From positions 1 through 51,107 of the forward strand of contig QZKG01000024.1 of assembly GCA_003599855.1 (NCBI GenBank): a stretch of DNA of 51,107 bases, given 5' to 3'. This document shows, piece by piece, positions 41,457-50,261 of this stretch (position 1 is the stretch's first letter; each line of letters begins with the position of its first letter). The position numbers were made by a program, and so were the translations under genes. Source of the DNA: Gaiellales bacterium (GTDB lineage: Bacteria > Actinomycetota > Thermoleophilia > BMS3ABIN01). Below the pieces are notes generated by a model. That model was not told the DNA's origin, searched no databases, and was given only the letters and a program-made list of their open reading frames with translations.

Positions 41457-42449
41457 CTAGAACAGCTGGTCGTCCCCTTCGAACAACCGGCTGACGGACT
41501 CGTCCCTGAAGACACTCTGGATCGTGTCAGCAAGGATCGAAGCGATTGACAGAACCTTTATTTTGCTGGTCTTCTCCTCAGGATTCAAGGGCAGGGTATC
41601 GGTCACCACCACTTCCTTGACCGGAGACTCCTCCAGCCGCTCGTAGGCGGGTCCGGAAAGGACCGGGTGCGTGGCGGTGGCGTAGACCTCACGGGCGCCC
41701 TCGCCGTCGATGAGCGCCCTGGCGCCCTCGGCGATGGTGCCGGCGGTATCGATCATGTCGTCGACCATGATGGCGACCTTGCCCTTGACGTCGCCGATGA
41801 CCTGGGTGATCTCCGCGACGTTGTGCTCCGGACGGGTCTTGGTGAGGATCGCCAGGTCGGCTCCGAGCTTGTCGGCGAACTTCTTGGCCCGCTTCACGCC
41901 GCCCACGTCCGGCGAGACGACCACCATTTCTTCGGGGTCGTGTCCCATCATCTTGAAGTAGCTAGCCGAGACGGACAGCGCCGTCATATGGTCCACCGGA
42001 ATCTCGAAGAAGCCCTGCACCTGTCCGGTATGCAGATCCATCGTCAGCAGGCGGTCGATCCCGGCTGCTTCCAGCAGGTCGGCGATGAGCTTGGCGGTGA
42101 TGGGCTCACGGCCCGCGCTCTTCTTGTCCTGGCGGCAGTAACCGAGCCAGGGCATGACCGCGGTGATGCGGCGAGCCGAGGCCAGCCGCGCAGCCTGGAT
42201 CATGATGAGGAGCTCCACCAGGTTATCGTTCACAGGCGGGCTCAGGGACTGGATCAGGAAGAGGTCGCTGCCGCGGATGTTCTCGCTGTAGCGCGCGTAG
42301 ATCTCGCCGTTTGAGAATGTCTTGAGCTCGATGTCGCCCAGCTGGATCCCGAGCTTGTCGGCGATCTTGTGTCCGAGCTCAGGGTTGCTGCGGCCGCTGA
42401 AGAGCATCAGCCGCTTGCTGTTCTGGGTCTCGATGGAGCTTGAGGTCAT
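41457..42449 (-). CDS. prs: Ribose-phosphate pyrophosphokinase
   Basis: Prs makes PRPP from ribose-5-phosphate and ATP for nucleotide, His and Trp synthesis. The 330-residue protein has LMLFSGRSNPELG, PWLGYCRQDKKSAGREPITAKL, the metal/flexible-loop DLHTGQVQGFFEIPVDHM, and the PRPP-binding VDDMIDTAGTIAEGA. Length is normal. Its ATG overlaps the glmU stop by four bases (ATGA), so translation is coupled, and it is followed closely by rplY. Confidence 0.97.
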   Translation of the reverse strand: MTSSSIETQNSKRLMLFSGRSNPELGHKIADKLGIQLGDIELKTFSNGEIYARYSENIRGSDLFLIQSLSPPVNDNLVELLIMIQAARLASARRITAVMPWLGYCRQDKKSAGREPITAKLIADLLEAAGIDRLLTMDLHTGQVQGFFEIPVDHMTALSVSASYFKMMGHDPEEMVVVSPDVGGVKRAKKFADKLGADLAILTKTRPEHNVAEITQVIGDVKGKVAIMVDDMIDTAGTIAEGARALIDGEGAREVYATATHPVLSGPAYERLEESPVKEVVVTDTLPLNPEEKTSKIKVLSIASILADTIQSVFRDESVSRLFEGDDQLF

Positions 42450-43894
42450 GGTGTCTCCCGTTGTTTCCCGCGCTTTGTATTTTTCTTGCCGGCCCGGCCG
42501 GCCTTGGACAACCGGCGCGCGAAGCCGCCGATGTTCCTCTGCCGGCTGCGCGCGATCCCCAGGGCCTCCCCTGGTATATCTTCGGTGATCACGGAACCCG
42601 CTCCCGTCATCGAGCCGTCGCCCACCTCCACCGGGGCGACGAAGACCGTGTCGGCGCCGGTATGCACACCGCTCCCGATCACCGTCCGGTGCTTGCTGAC
42701 GCCGTCATAGTTGGCAGTGATGTTGCCGGCGCCGATGTTGGCGCCGGCGCCGATCTCGGCGTCACCGATATAACTGAGGTGGGGCACCTTGGCCCCTTCC
42801 CCGACCCTGCTGTTCTTGATCTCGACGAAGGTGCCCGCCTTGGCTCCCTGCTCCAGGGCGGCTCCCGGGCGCAGGTAGGCGAACGGGCCCACCGTGCAGC
42901 CCGCGGCGATGCTGGCCTCCACCGCGTACGACGAAACGAAACGCACGCCGTCGTCTATCGTCGAGTCGACTACCACAGCGGACGGACCGATGACACAGTC
43001 CTCGCCGACGAAAGTCCTGCCCGACAGCGTCGTCATCGGCTCCAGGATGGTATCCCGGCCGATAATCACACCATCGTCGACGTAGGTGCTGCCCGGATCG
43101 GTCACCGTCACCCCCGCAAGCATATGCCTTTCGAGTATCCGTTGGCGCATCAGGCCCGCGGCGACAGCCAGATCAGCCCGCGAATTGACCCCCATGACAA
43201 CATCCTGGTCGTCGATGACATGGGCCATGACCGCCTGACCGCCTCCCGCGAGGATCCCCACTGCGTCGGTCAGGTAGTACTCGCCCTGATCGTTGGCGCT
43301 GCCGATCTCCGACAGGGCTTCCCAGAGCGGCGCCGCCTCGAAGACATAAACACCCGCATTGACCTCACGGATCTCCTTCTCGGCGTCGCTGGCGTCGCGG
43401 TGCTCCACCACGCGGGTCACACGGCCGTCGGCATCGCGGTTCACGCGGCCGTAGTGGGAGGGGTCGTCCATCTCCACCGCCAGCATGGTGCAGGCGGGTT
43501 CGTCCCTGGCGTGGAGTTCGAGGAGCCCGGTCAGCACCTCGCTGCCCAGGAGAGGCGTATCACCATATAGGATGAGTACGTCCCCTTCAAAACCTTCGAG
43601 CGCCTCCCGCGCCGCAGCCACGGCGTCAGCCGTGCCCCGCTGTTCCTCCTGGATGACCACTTCCGCCCTCTCGGGCAGGAACTGGTGCACCTCTTCAGCC
43701 CCGCTGCCCAGCACCACCAGCAGCCTGTCGGCCCCCAGGGGCTCGACTGCGCCGGCGACCCAGGCGATCATGGGCTTGCCGCACAGATGGTGCAGCACCT
43801 TGGGGGTCTTCGACTTCATGCGCGTGCCGAGCCCCGCCGCCAGGACTATGACGGCGAGCGGACGCCTGGATTCTTCAGCTGGAGCAGACTGCAT
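42446..43894 (-). CDS. glmU: Bifunctional GlmU, UDP-GlcNAc synthesis
   Basis: GlmU acetylates glucosamine-1-phosphate and then uridylylates it to UDP-GlcNAc for peptidoglycan. Of 482 residues, the N-terminal nucleotidyltransferase has VIVLAAGLGTRMKSKTPKVLH and LYGDTPLL. The C-terminal left-handed beta-helix acetyltransferase has PFAYLRPGA, FVEIKNSRVGEGAKVPHLSYIGD, GAGNITANYDG and EDIPGEALGIARSRQ. A basic tail ends the protein. No good ribosome site precedes the ATG, and the tRNA-Gln terminator lies about 70 bp upstream, so its message may have a very short leader. Confidence 0.97.
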   Translation of the reverse strand: MQSAPAEESRRPLAVIVLAAGLGTRMKSKTPKVLHHLCGKPMIAWVAGAVEPLGADRLLVVLGSGAEEVHQFLPERAEVVIQEEQRGTADAVAAAREALEGFEGDVLILYGDTPLLGSEVLTGLLELHARDEPACTMLAVEMDDPSHYGRVNRDADGRVTRVVEHRDASDAEKEIREVNAGVYVFEAAPLWEALSEIGSANDQGEYYLTDAVGILAGGGQAVMAHVIDDQDVVMGVNSRADLAVAAGLMRQRILERHMLAGVTVTDPGSTYVDDGVIIGRDTILEPMTTLSGRTFVGEDCVIGPSAVVVDSTIDDGVRFVSSYAVEASIAAGCTVGPFAYLRPGAALEQGAKAGTFVEIKNSRVGEGAKVPHLSYIGDAEIGAGANIGAGNITANYDGVSKHRTVIGSGVHTGADTVFVAPVEVGDGSMTGAGSVITEDIPGEALGIARSRQRNIGGFARRLSKAGRAGKKNTKRGKQRETP

Positions 43895-43966
43895 GGGCCG
43901 GTCAGTTTATGCGGTCGTTGGACAGGATGTCTGTATCAGTCTCATACCCTCGCGCCACCTTCAGGC

Positions 43967-43990
43967 AAAAAAATAAGCGAGTCCTCGCTT
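43967..43990 (-). terminator. Intrinsic terminator of tRNA-Gln
   Basis: On the minus strand AAGCGA, a GGAC loop, TCGCTT, then ATTTTTTT. It lies 16 bp after the tRNA and is a textbook terminator. Confidence 0.85.
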
Positions 43991-44006
43991 CACCTGTTAG
44001 CATATT

Positions 44007-44081
44007 TGGCTGGGGCGGGAGGATTCGAACCTCCGAATCACGGGACCAAAACCCGTTGCCTTACCACTTGGCTACGCCCCA
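44007..44081 (-). tRNA. tRNA-Gln (anticodon UUG)
   Basis: The 75-nt gene folds as a standard cloverleaf. The acceptor stem is TGGGGCG/CGCCCCA with the U1-A72 pair typical of tRNA-Gln, discriminator G and encoded CCA. The anticodon loop is TTTTGGT with TTG at 44047-44049, and the T-arm carries GGTTCGAATCC. It decodes CAA (and CAG by wobble). It sits alone between glmU and the PRC-barrel gene with its own terminator. Confidence 0.96.
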
Positions 44082-44216
44082 AGGGCAGCCAACGAAGGCG
44101 AAAAAAGTATAGTAGAGCAGGCAGAAAAGGTCAAGCTGACCAGAAATCGTGCGGCCGACCCCTGCTATCGAAGGGCCGGCCGTCTTGGGTCCAGCGTGAT
44201 CTGGGAAAAACCCTGC

Positions 44217-44546
44217 TCAGGACGGAGGCAGGTACTCAGGCGCCTCGCGGACCTGCCCGCGGCTGAGACCGACCCGTACCTGCCTGGCCCCGACGTCGAC
44301 ATCCTCGATCACCATGACCGAAAGGACCGACTTGTGGCCGAAGAACCAGCGGCCCGATCCAACGACGATATAGTCCGGGCTCGCCGTGTCACTCCAGTAA
44401 AGTACCTGCTCGACGCTGCCTGCCTCACCGTCGGTGGCAATGACCGTGAAACCCTGGAGCGATTCCAGCTGCGAGTCGCGCATGCGCCGCTTCCAGGCCG
44501 GCTCACGGGCGGTCGCATCCTGACTGATGCCTGCCAGGGCGCTCAA
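44217..44546 (-). CDS. PRC-barrel-like protein
   Basis: The 109-residue protein has a variable N-terminus (about 30 residues) and a PRC-barrel-like domain: LQGFTVIATDGEAGSVEQVLYW, PDYIVVGSGRWFFGHKSVLSVMVIEDVDVG. Such domains bind proteins or RNA and are common as stand-alone stress-associated proteins in actinobacteria. Its ATG overlaps the stop of the DUF2267 gene by four bases, so the two are coupled. No enzyme function is known. Confidence 0.8.
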   Translation of the reverse strand: MSALAGISQDATAREPAWKRRMRDSQLESLQGFTVIATDGEAGSVEQVLYWSDTASPDYIVVGSGRWFFGHKSVLSVMVIEDVDVGARQVRVGLSRGQVREAPEYLPPS

Positions 44547-44965
44547 ATCGCCACCGCTTCGATTCCCCGTCCCGCAGCCACGCCCGCATCGACGGGCAGC
44601 GGCTTGCCGATGATCATGTCGGCTCCTACGGGAAAGAGCGTCTTCAGGGCATCAAGCACCGAGCCGTAAGCCCTCCGGGCGTCCTCGGACGAATCGTACC
44701 GACCCAGCTGCTGGACCTTGAGGATCAGGTGCGGGAACTCCAGGTCCTTCCAAAGCGGACTCAGGTCGCTCCAGCAGGACACCGGCGAGTATTGCCATAG
44801 ATGGGCGGCATCCCGGGGCAGCATCTGCCTCATCTGGTCCGATGCCGCCGGCGAGATCCACGACTTGATGGTCCCGAAGACCGCGTTCACCGCCCGGCTC
44901 GCCTCGCCCATGGACGAGTAAAAGCCCTTTCTCCTGACCAGCCGTAAAAAATCCTGTTCATTCAC
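44543..44965 (-). CDS. DUF2267-like protein
   Basis: The 140-residue soluble protein begins at GTG, five bases after AAGGAGG. Its helical pattern, DFLRLVRRKGFYSSMGEASRAVNAVFGTIKSWISPAASDQM followed by LPRDAAHLW, fits DUF2267, a family of unknown function often near PRC-barrel or CBS proteins. The C-terminal half adds another segment (DALKTLFPVGADMIIGK). It is the first gene of a two-gene unit with the PRC-barrel protein. Confidence 0.75.
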   Translation of the reverse strand: MNEQDFLRLVRRKGFYSSMGEASRAVNAVFGTIKSWISPAASDQMRQMLPRDAAHLWQYSPVSCWSDLSPLWKDLEFPHLILKVQQLGRYDSSEDARRAYGSVLDALKTLFPVGADMIIGKPLPVDAGVAAGRGIEAVAI

Positions 44966-45347
44966 ACCTGCCTCCTTTCCTCTGACGGCGCCCCCCTTGA
45001 AAGACGCCGATGCCCCGTTCCCCCTTGAGGCGATTGAATGACTCCGGTGCTGCCGTGGGTTTCTCTGATTGTGGTTGGCAGGAACACTCTTTTGCGCTTA
45101 AGGAGCGGGCGGCGGGCAAGGCCATTGGAGGCATCGCCTCCTGCTGACCCTGCCCGCCAGGGTGGGGGTACCCAAACCTTGAAACCTGTGCCTCGCGCCG
45201 CCGGTCGAACAGGCCGGTGGCGCTTGCGCCGTTTGACCCGTATATACTCCGTATCAGCTTGGCTCTATCCTAACCGGCTGGATTTTTTTTAGTATCGGGA
45301 AAAACGCTGAAACGGGGTGGGGGAATCCCCCTATCAACTATATTCTC
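44966..45347. other. 382-bp intergenic region with strong inverted repeats; possible structured RNA
   Basis: No convincing coding frame is present. Three structures stand out. GGCGGGCA (45111-45118) pairs with TGCCCGCC (45151-45158) around an inner GGAGGC-atc-GCCTCC hairpin (45127-45141). GCGCCGCCGG (45195-45204) pairs with CCGGTGGCGC (45214-45223). GGCGC-tt-GCGCC (45219-45230) overlaps it, so these two compete. On the plus strand a run of eight T (45283-45290) follows, as would fit the end of a small RNA. I match no known riboswitch or ncRNA family by eye. Confidence 0.35.
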
Positions 45348-46256
45348 TTACTCGCCTTTGCCCCGGGCGGGGTGGACGAGCCAGGCGCCAGCGTAGGTTC
45401 CCTCAAGTCTCTCAAAAGCCGTGCTGGCCTCCTTTTCGCCTGCAAAAACAGCGAATACGCTGGTGCCGCTGCCGCTCATGAGCGCGCCGGCAGCTCCCAG
45501 GGACTCAAGCTCCCGCTTGATCTGAGGCAGTTCCGGGAACAGTCGCTGAGCCGGCAGTTCCAGGTCGTTCACGAGGATCGAGGCCAGGGCTTCACTGGAC
45601 CCGCCCACTTTCGCCAGCGCCGCCAGCAGCTCCTGGCGCCGCCGGGGGAAGGCTGCCGCATGGTCCGGTGAGACGGCGTCATACAGTTCGTAGACCTCGG
45701 CCGTGGAGAGACCGGCCTCGGGTTTGACGATCACCGCGTGGTACCAGGGGAGCTCGCCGGGGCTCGCCAGGAGCTCCCCGGTCCCTTCGGCCAGCTGCGG
45801 GCCGGGCTCAAGGAAGAACGGCACGTCGGCGCCGATGCCGAGGGCCAGCCTTTTCAGCCTGTCCGGGGGCAGGGAAAGCGAATACATGCGGTCGAGCAGC
45901 CTGAGGACGGCGGCCGCGTCCGAGCTGCCGCCGGCGAGCCCGGCGGCTTCCGGTATCCTCTTCTCCAGCGTGACCTCGATATCCAGCTCTATGCCGGCCT
46001 CCTGCTCCAGCGCAGCAGCCGCCCTGAACACGGTGTTCTGTGGCGCCGGTATGCTGGTGCCCAGGAGCCTCACGCCCGGACGCCCGGTGCGCCTGATGCT
46101 GATGGCGTCGTTCAGGGTGACCTTTTCCATCAGCGAGCAGACAGGGTGGTAGCCGTCGGCGCGCTTCTCCCCGATGAGCAGGAACAGGTTGATCTTGGCT
46201 GGAGCCACGGCGCTGGCAGCGCCCGGGTCCTGCCCGCTTCCGGCAGGCGGCGTCAT
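45348..46256 (-). CDS. ispE: 4-diphosphocytidyl-2-C-methyl-D-erythritol kinase
   Basis: IspE is the fourth enzyme of the MEP isoprenoid pathway. The 302-residue GHMP kinase has APAKINLFLLIGEKRADGYHPV, the ATP loop PEAAGLAGGSSDAAAVLRLL, GADVPFFL and GALMSGSGTSVFAVF. Its ATG overlaps the rsmA stop by four bases, the common rsmA-ispE pairing. It shows the organism makes isoprenoids by the MEP route. Confidence 0.96.
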   Translation of the reverse strand: MTPPAGSGQDPGAASAVAPAKINLFLLIGEKRADGYHPVCSLMEKVTLNDAISIRRTGRPGVRLLGTSIPAPQNTVFRAAAALEQEAGIELDIEVTLEKRIPEAAGLAGGSSDAAAVLRLLDRMYSLSLPPDRLKRLALGIGADVPFFLEPGPQLAEGTGELLASPGELPWYHAVIVKPEAGLSTAEVYELYDAVSPDHAAAFPRRRQELLAALAKVGGSSEALASILVNDLELPAQRLFPELPQIKRELESLGAAGALMSGSGTSVFAVFAGEKEASTAFERLEGTYAGAWLVHPARGKGE

Positions 46257-47128
46257 GCGGCCGCCTCCAGCCTGGCTGACAGCTGCAGGTACTGCTCCGG
46301 GGTCAGGTCCTGGGGCCTGACGTTCACCGGCAGGCCTGCCGATGCCAGCGCTTCCTCGATCAACTGCTTGCGCGCGGCCTGCGCCAGCTGAACCAGCGGG
46401 GCGGGCAGATGATGGTCCTCAGCCTCGGACAGGCTGTTGACCAGGGTCTTGCGCCGGTGGCTGAACGAACCGTAGACCAGCGCCTTCACCGCGGTGAAAC
46501 CGTCCCCTGAAAGCACTGCCGGCTCGATGCGACGGAAGGCCAGCAGGCTCGACTTGACCCGCGGGCGGGGATAGAAGACATTGCCGGAAACCGGCCTGGA
46601 CGACAGCTTCTCGCATGCCAGCCTCATCATGACCGAGATCCCCCCGTAATTGGCCGCCCCGGTCACGGCGAAGAGGCGGTCGGCTACCTCTTTCTGCAGC
46701 ATGAGGCACCAGAAGCCGACCGTCGGCAGCTCCGTCAGGCTCCGCATCACCAGGGGAGCGGCGATGTTGTAGGGCAGGTTGGAGACGAACTTGTCCGGGG
46801 GCGGCTGCAGGGCTGCGAGGTCGGCCTTCATGGCGTCCACCAGGTGCAGCCGCAGGTTGTCGCTGGCGGCGAACTCCTCCTCCAGGTGGCGCGCCAGCCG
46901 CTCGTCCACCTCGACGCAGTGGACCAGGCGGCAACGCTCGAGCAGCCTCGCCGTGAGCACCCCCAGGCCCGGGCCCACCTCCAGCACCAGGTCATCGGGA
47001 CCCAGGCTGGCCAGGCGCTCGATCACACCCAGGATGTTGGGGTCGATAAGGAAGTTCTGCCCCAGGGACTTCTCCGGGGAGATGCCGCTTCGCCGCAGTC
47101 GCTCTAGCGGGGAGATGTCACGGGTCAT
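46253..47128 (-). CDS. rsmA: 16S rRNA (adenine1518/1519-N6)-dimethyltransferase
   Basis: RsmA (KsgA) dimethylates two adenines near the 3-prime end of 16S rRNA. The 291-residue protein has SLGQNFLIDPNIL, the SAM site VLEVGPGLGVLTARLL, and the catalytic NLPYNIAAPLVMR. The C-terminal helical domain includes KALVYGSFSHRRKTLVNSLS. The ATG follows GAGG by about five bases. The 108 bp before it (47129-47236) is GC-rich and empty. Confidence 0.96.
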   Translation of the reverse strand: MTRDISPLERLRRSGISPEKSLGQNFLIDPNILGVIERLASLGPDDLVLEVGPGLGVLTARLLERCRLVHCVEVDERLARHLEEEFAASDNLRLHLVDAMKADLAALQPPPDKFVSNLPYNIAAPLVMRSLTELPTVGFWCLMLQKEVADRLFAVTGAANYGGISVMMRLACEKLSSRPVSGNVFYPRPRVKSSLLAFRRIEPAVLSGDGFTAVKALVYGSFSHRRKTLVNSLSEAEDHHLPAPLVQLAQAARKQLIEEALASAGLPVNVRPQDLTPEQYLQLSARLEAAA

Positions 47129-47236
47129 GTTGCCTCGACCTTCCTGTCTTTGCGCTGGACGACGGCGCGCGCGCCCAGGTTCAGCGGGCCGGACAGCCGG
47201 GCGCCCTGCAGCCGCAATCAGATGGGCGCAGCAGCC

Positions 47237-47947
47237 CTATTCTACTTCCATGTGCCGGATGGCGATGAGCCTGATAGTCTCGGCGTTGTCGGCAGCCTTG
47301 TCGGCGACCTCCTCCAGCCGCTCGATGATCGACTTCAGCTGGTGGAAGGTCTTGAAGTCGGTGTCCATCTCGAAAAGGATGGAGTAGATCCTGACATAAA
47401 GGTCGTCCACCAGGCTCTCGATCCTGCTGACTTCCTCGGACATCTCGGCGGCCTCAGCCATGTCCGTGCGCATCGTCATGATGACGTCCCGCAGCTTGCG
47501 GACCGCCCGCAGGTCGGTCTCCGCCATCTCCTCCAGGGCGACGTTGACCTCCTCCGGCAGGTCGAAGCGGCGCATGACTATGCGGTCAGCCGCCCCGGTG
47601 GCGAAATTGGCGATCTTGTCCAGGCCCACGGTCAGCCGGAAGAGGTCGACCCGGCTGATGGGGATGAAACCACGGGCGGAGAGGCCGCCCAGGATCTCCC
47701 GCCGCATGCCGTCCGCCTTGCTCTCCAGCTGGTCCATCTCCGCGGCCGCGCTCTCCATGGCCTCGTAAGCGCTGGCGCAGTAGAGCTTGCAGACCTCTAC
47801 CAGCTTCTCGCAGATGGTGGACACGAGATCCGCCAGGCTGAGGATCTGGTCCAGGGTGATCTGTTCGTTGGCCATGCCCAGGTCCCTCATGGAGCCCTCT
47901 ACTGAAGCCCCCGTCATAGCGTCCTTGAATTTCTTCCAGAATGCCAT
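47237..47947 (-). CDS. DUF47/PhoU-like accessory protein of the phosphate transporter
   Basis: The 236-residue all-helical protein starts FWKKFKDAM and repeats a PhoU-like pattern (MDQLESKADGMRREI; VSRIESLVDDLYVRI). The tail is EEVADKAADNAETIRLIAIRH. DUF47 proteins are almost always encoded next to PiT permeases and are thought to bind metal and gate the transporter. It begins 10 bp after the pit gene on the same strand, so they form an operon. Confidence 0.92.
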   Translation of the reverse strand: MAFWKKFKDAMTGASVEGSMRDLGMANEQITLDQILSLADLVSTICEKLVEVCKLYCASAYEAMESAAAEMDQLESKADGMRREILGGLSARGFIPISRVDLFRLTVGLDKIANFATGAADRIVMRRFDLPEEVNVALEEMAETDLRAVRKLRDVIMTMRTDMAEAAEMSEEVSRIESLVDDLYVRIYSILFEMDTDFKTFHQLKSIIERLEEVADKAADNAETIRLIAIRHMEVE

Positions 47948-47957
47948 CTGATCACTC

Positions 47958-48971
47958 CTACCCCATTAGCTTTGACAGAACGAAATAGGATGCTGCCGCG
48001 GCGCCCGCGCAGAAGGGCAGGGTTACGACCCACGCCAGCAGTATATCACGGAAGGTCTTCCAGCCTACAGACTTCAATCCCGAGGCCAGCCCCGTGCCGG
48101 TGACCGACGAAGTGACCACGTGGGTCGTGGACACCGGCAGCCCCAGGCGGGACGCCGTGAAGATGACCAGCGCGGCGCCCGACTCGGCCGAGAATCCATG
48201 CACCGGATGAAGCTGGGTGATCCCCTCGCCCATGGTCCTGATGAGCCGGAAAGAGAGGACGCTCAGGTATGTCCCCACCGCCATGGCGCCGGCGCAAAGC
48301 AGGATAACCCAGACGGGGACGTGCAGCTCTTCCCACTGGTAGTGGGCTGCCAGGAACAGGGTGATGATGCCCATGACCTTGGTGGCGTCGTTGGAGCCGT
48401 GGGTGAAAGAGACGAAGGCTGAGGAGAATATCTGCATCTTGCGGTAGAAACCGTCGGCACGCTCGATGTCGATGCGGATGGCGCCGATTATCCGCCGTGA
48501 CAGGTACATCAGGATAAAGCCGACGGACATCCCGATCAGGGGCGAGAACACCAGCGCCGACATGACGGTAGCGGCCTTGCCCCAGTTGACCCCCTCCGCG
48601 CCCAGGGCGATCATGCCCGCCCCCAGCAGGCCGCCGATGAGGGCATGGGACGAGCTCACCGGGAGCCCCCAGATCCAGGTCAGGGTGTCCCAGATGAATG
48701 CACCCAACAGCGCCGAGACCACCAGGAGGGCCATGGTGTCGCCATCGGCGTCAGAAAAGCTGATCACTCCGCCGATGGTCTGGGCCACCTTGATGCCCAG
48801 GAACGGGCCGATGAAGTTGAAGAAGGCTGAGACGGCGATGGCGGTGCGTGGCTTGAGGGCCTTGGTGTAGATGACTGTCGATACGGCATTACAGCCATCG
48901 TGAAAACCATTCATCAGGTCGAAAGCGATGGCTGCCACGACAACCATGACAAGTAGCAGGCTGCTGTCCAC
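47958..48971 (-). CDS. pit: PiT-family inorganic phosphate permease
   Basis: This low-affinity phosphate:cation symporter of the cytoplasmic membrane has 337 residues and about ten helices. It carries the two PiT signature repeats, DLMNGFHDGCNAVSTVIYTK near the start and SFTHGSNDATKVMGIITLFL near residue 190, with SSHALIGGLLGAG and the matching VSTTHVVTSSVTGTG. Members often carry metal-phosphate complexes. The DUF47 gene follows. The 240 bp upstream contains no gene. Confidence 0.95.
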   Translation of the reverse strand: MDSSLLLVMVVVAAIAFDLMNGFHDGCNAVSTVIYTKALKPRTAIAVSAFFNFIGPFLGIKVAQTIGGVISFSDADGDTMALLVVSALLGAFIWDTLTWIWGLPVSSSHALIGGLLGAGMIALGAEGVNWGKAATVMSALVFSPLIGMSVGFILMYLSRRIIGAIRIDIERADGFYRKMQIFSSAFVSFTHGSNDATKVMGIITLFLAAHYQWEELHVPVWVILLCAGAMAVGTYLSVLSFRLIRTMGEGITQLHPVHGFSAESGAALVIFTASRLGLPVSTTHVVTSSVTGTGLASGLKSVGWKTFRDILLAWVVTLPFCAGAAAASYFVLSKLMG

Positions 48972-49189
48972 GCACTTTTTCTATCACCTGGGCGGTGGCC
49001 GCGCAACCGGCAGGCGGGGCGTCCCCCAGGACCGCCCCCGGACGGCCCGCCCTATCCCACCCGGCATCCTGGCAGGGCGCTCACCCGGGTGAACCTCTGG
49101 CAACGGATGGGTGGTGGTTCAGGCGGTCACGAGCCGGGACCGGCTGTGCCGACTAGATGCTGCCGGCAACGCCGTCGAAACGGTCTCAT

Positions 49190-49215
49190 GCAGCAGAGTC
49201 AGGCAGCAGAGTCAG
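49190..49215. repeat. 13-bp tandem duplication at the end of the HPr-kinase-like gene
   Basis: GCAGCAGAGTCAG occurs twice head to tail. One copy contains the gene's stop codon, so the event probably duplicated the last codons and stop. The rest of 48972-49211 shows no coding frame. Confidence 0.6.
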
Positions 49216-50237
49216 GAGGCGGCGATGATCCCGTCGACGGCGGCGCGCAGGTCGTCGCCGTCCAGGCCCATGTAAAGCCGGTAGCACCGTACCGACTGCA
49301 CCAGGGAAGCGAGCACGTTGAAGTTCTCGCGGGTAGTGTGGGGGTCCATGAAGAGGAAGGCGTACAGGATGAGCTCGGCCAGGGCTGCCGAAGGCGCCAC
49401 TTCCTCATAGCGGGTCACGCCGTCCTCAGCGATGACGGGGAACACCAGCAGGTCGGCACGGGCAGTCTCCACGACTGCGTCAGCGCCGACCTCACGGAGG
49501 TTCACCCGCTCGCGGGGCTGCCATTTGTCTTCCGTCAGCGTCCTGGCCAGCGCCAGTTGCGAGTAGAGGTCGACCGTCTCGGCGCAGACATCCACCTCTT
49601 CGGGGAAGAAGAGCATCTCGACCCCATCACCGCCGGAACGCACGAACACCGTGTCATCCCCCAGCAGCTTGAAGCCACGCTGGAGCAGCTTGAGCGCCAT
49701 GGTGGACTTGCCGCAGTTGCTCTTGCCCGGAAAGAGGATGCCGCACCCGTCACGAACCAGTCCGGCGGAGTGCACCGGGAAGAGCCCCCTGGTCTTGAGC
49801 ATCTGTGCCCACATGGGGAAGAAGATGACGTGCGCCACCGACCAGGCGCAGGCGGCCATGTCGGTCTCGACGAAGGCCGCCGCCACACCGGCGTCGATGT
49901 CGGCTATGATCGACCCGGCGCCGGGAACCTCCTGGAAGCGAAGCTGGTCCTCACTGCTGTACCTGAGCACCTGCCAGTCGTAGAGCAGCTGGGCCTTGCC
50001 TGAGGCGCTCAACGATTCCACCGGGCTGCCGCTGCCGCCTTCCATGAGGTAGAACTCTATCTGCGCTTCCTCGCCGGGGTCGCCGCGGAATGGCCTGAGG
50101 AAATCCTGGATCGCCAGCGCGAGCAGGTGGTTGTCAGCATAGACCCTGGTGACGATACCGTGAAAGTTGTACGTCGCCGCGTTCCGCTTGGCCCCCTGGA
50201 TATGTTTTTCTATTTGATCGCCCAGTCTGCTTTCCAC
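49212..50237 (-). CDS. HPr-kinase-like (HprK-C fold) protein, orphan
   Basis: The 341-residue protein has the HPr-kinase C-terminal fold in its second half: FPVHSAGLVRDGCGILFPG, the P-loop GKSNCGKST (171-179) and FKLLGDDTVFVR with paired Asp. The first 130 residues are not related to HprK-N, and there is no HPr or PTS gene nearby. Such HprK-like proteins are frequent in RiPP clusters, where related kinases phosphorylate precursor peptides, and also as unassigned orphans. It follows a Gly/Thr-repeat lipoprotein by 24 bp. What it phosphorylates, if anything, is unknown. Confidence 0.8.
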   Translation of the reverse strand: MESRLGDQIEKHIQGAKRNAATYNFHGIVTRVYADNHLLALAIQDFLRPFRGDPGEEAQIEFYLMEGGSGSPVESLSASGKAQLLYDWQVLRYSSEDQLRFQEVPGAGSIIADIDAGVAAAFVETDMAACAWSVAHVIFFPMWAQMLKTRGLFPVHSAGLVRDGCGILFPGKSNCGKSTMALKLLQRGFKLLGDDTVFVRSGGDGVEMLFFPEEVDVCAETVDLYSQLALARTLTEDKWQPRERVNLREVGADAVVETARADLLVFPVIAEDGVTRYEEVAPSAALAELILYAFLFMDPHTTRENFNVLASLVQSVRCYRLYMGLDGDDLRAAVDGIIAAS

Positions 50238-50261
50238 TGATGACCTTCAGCTGTCTCTATG

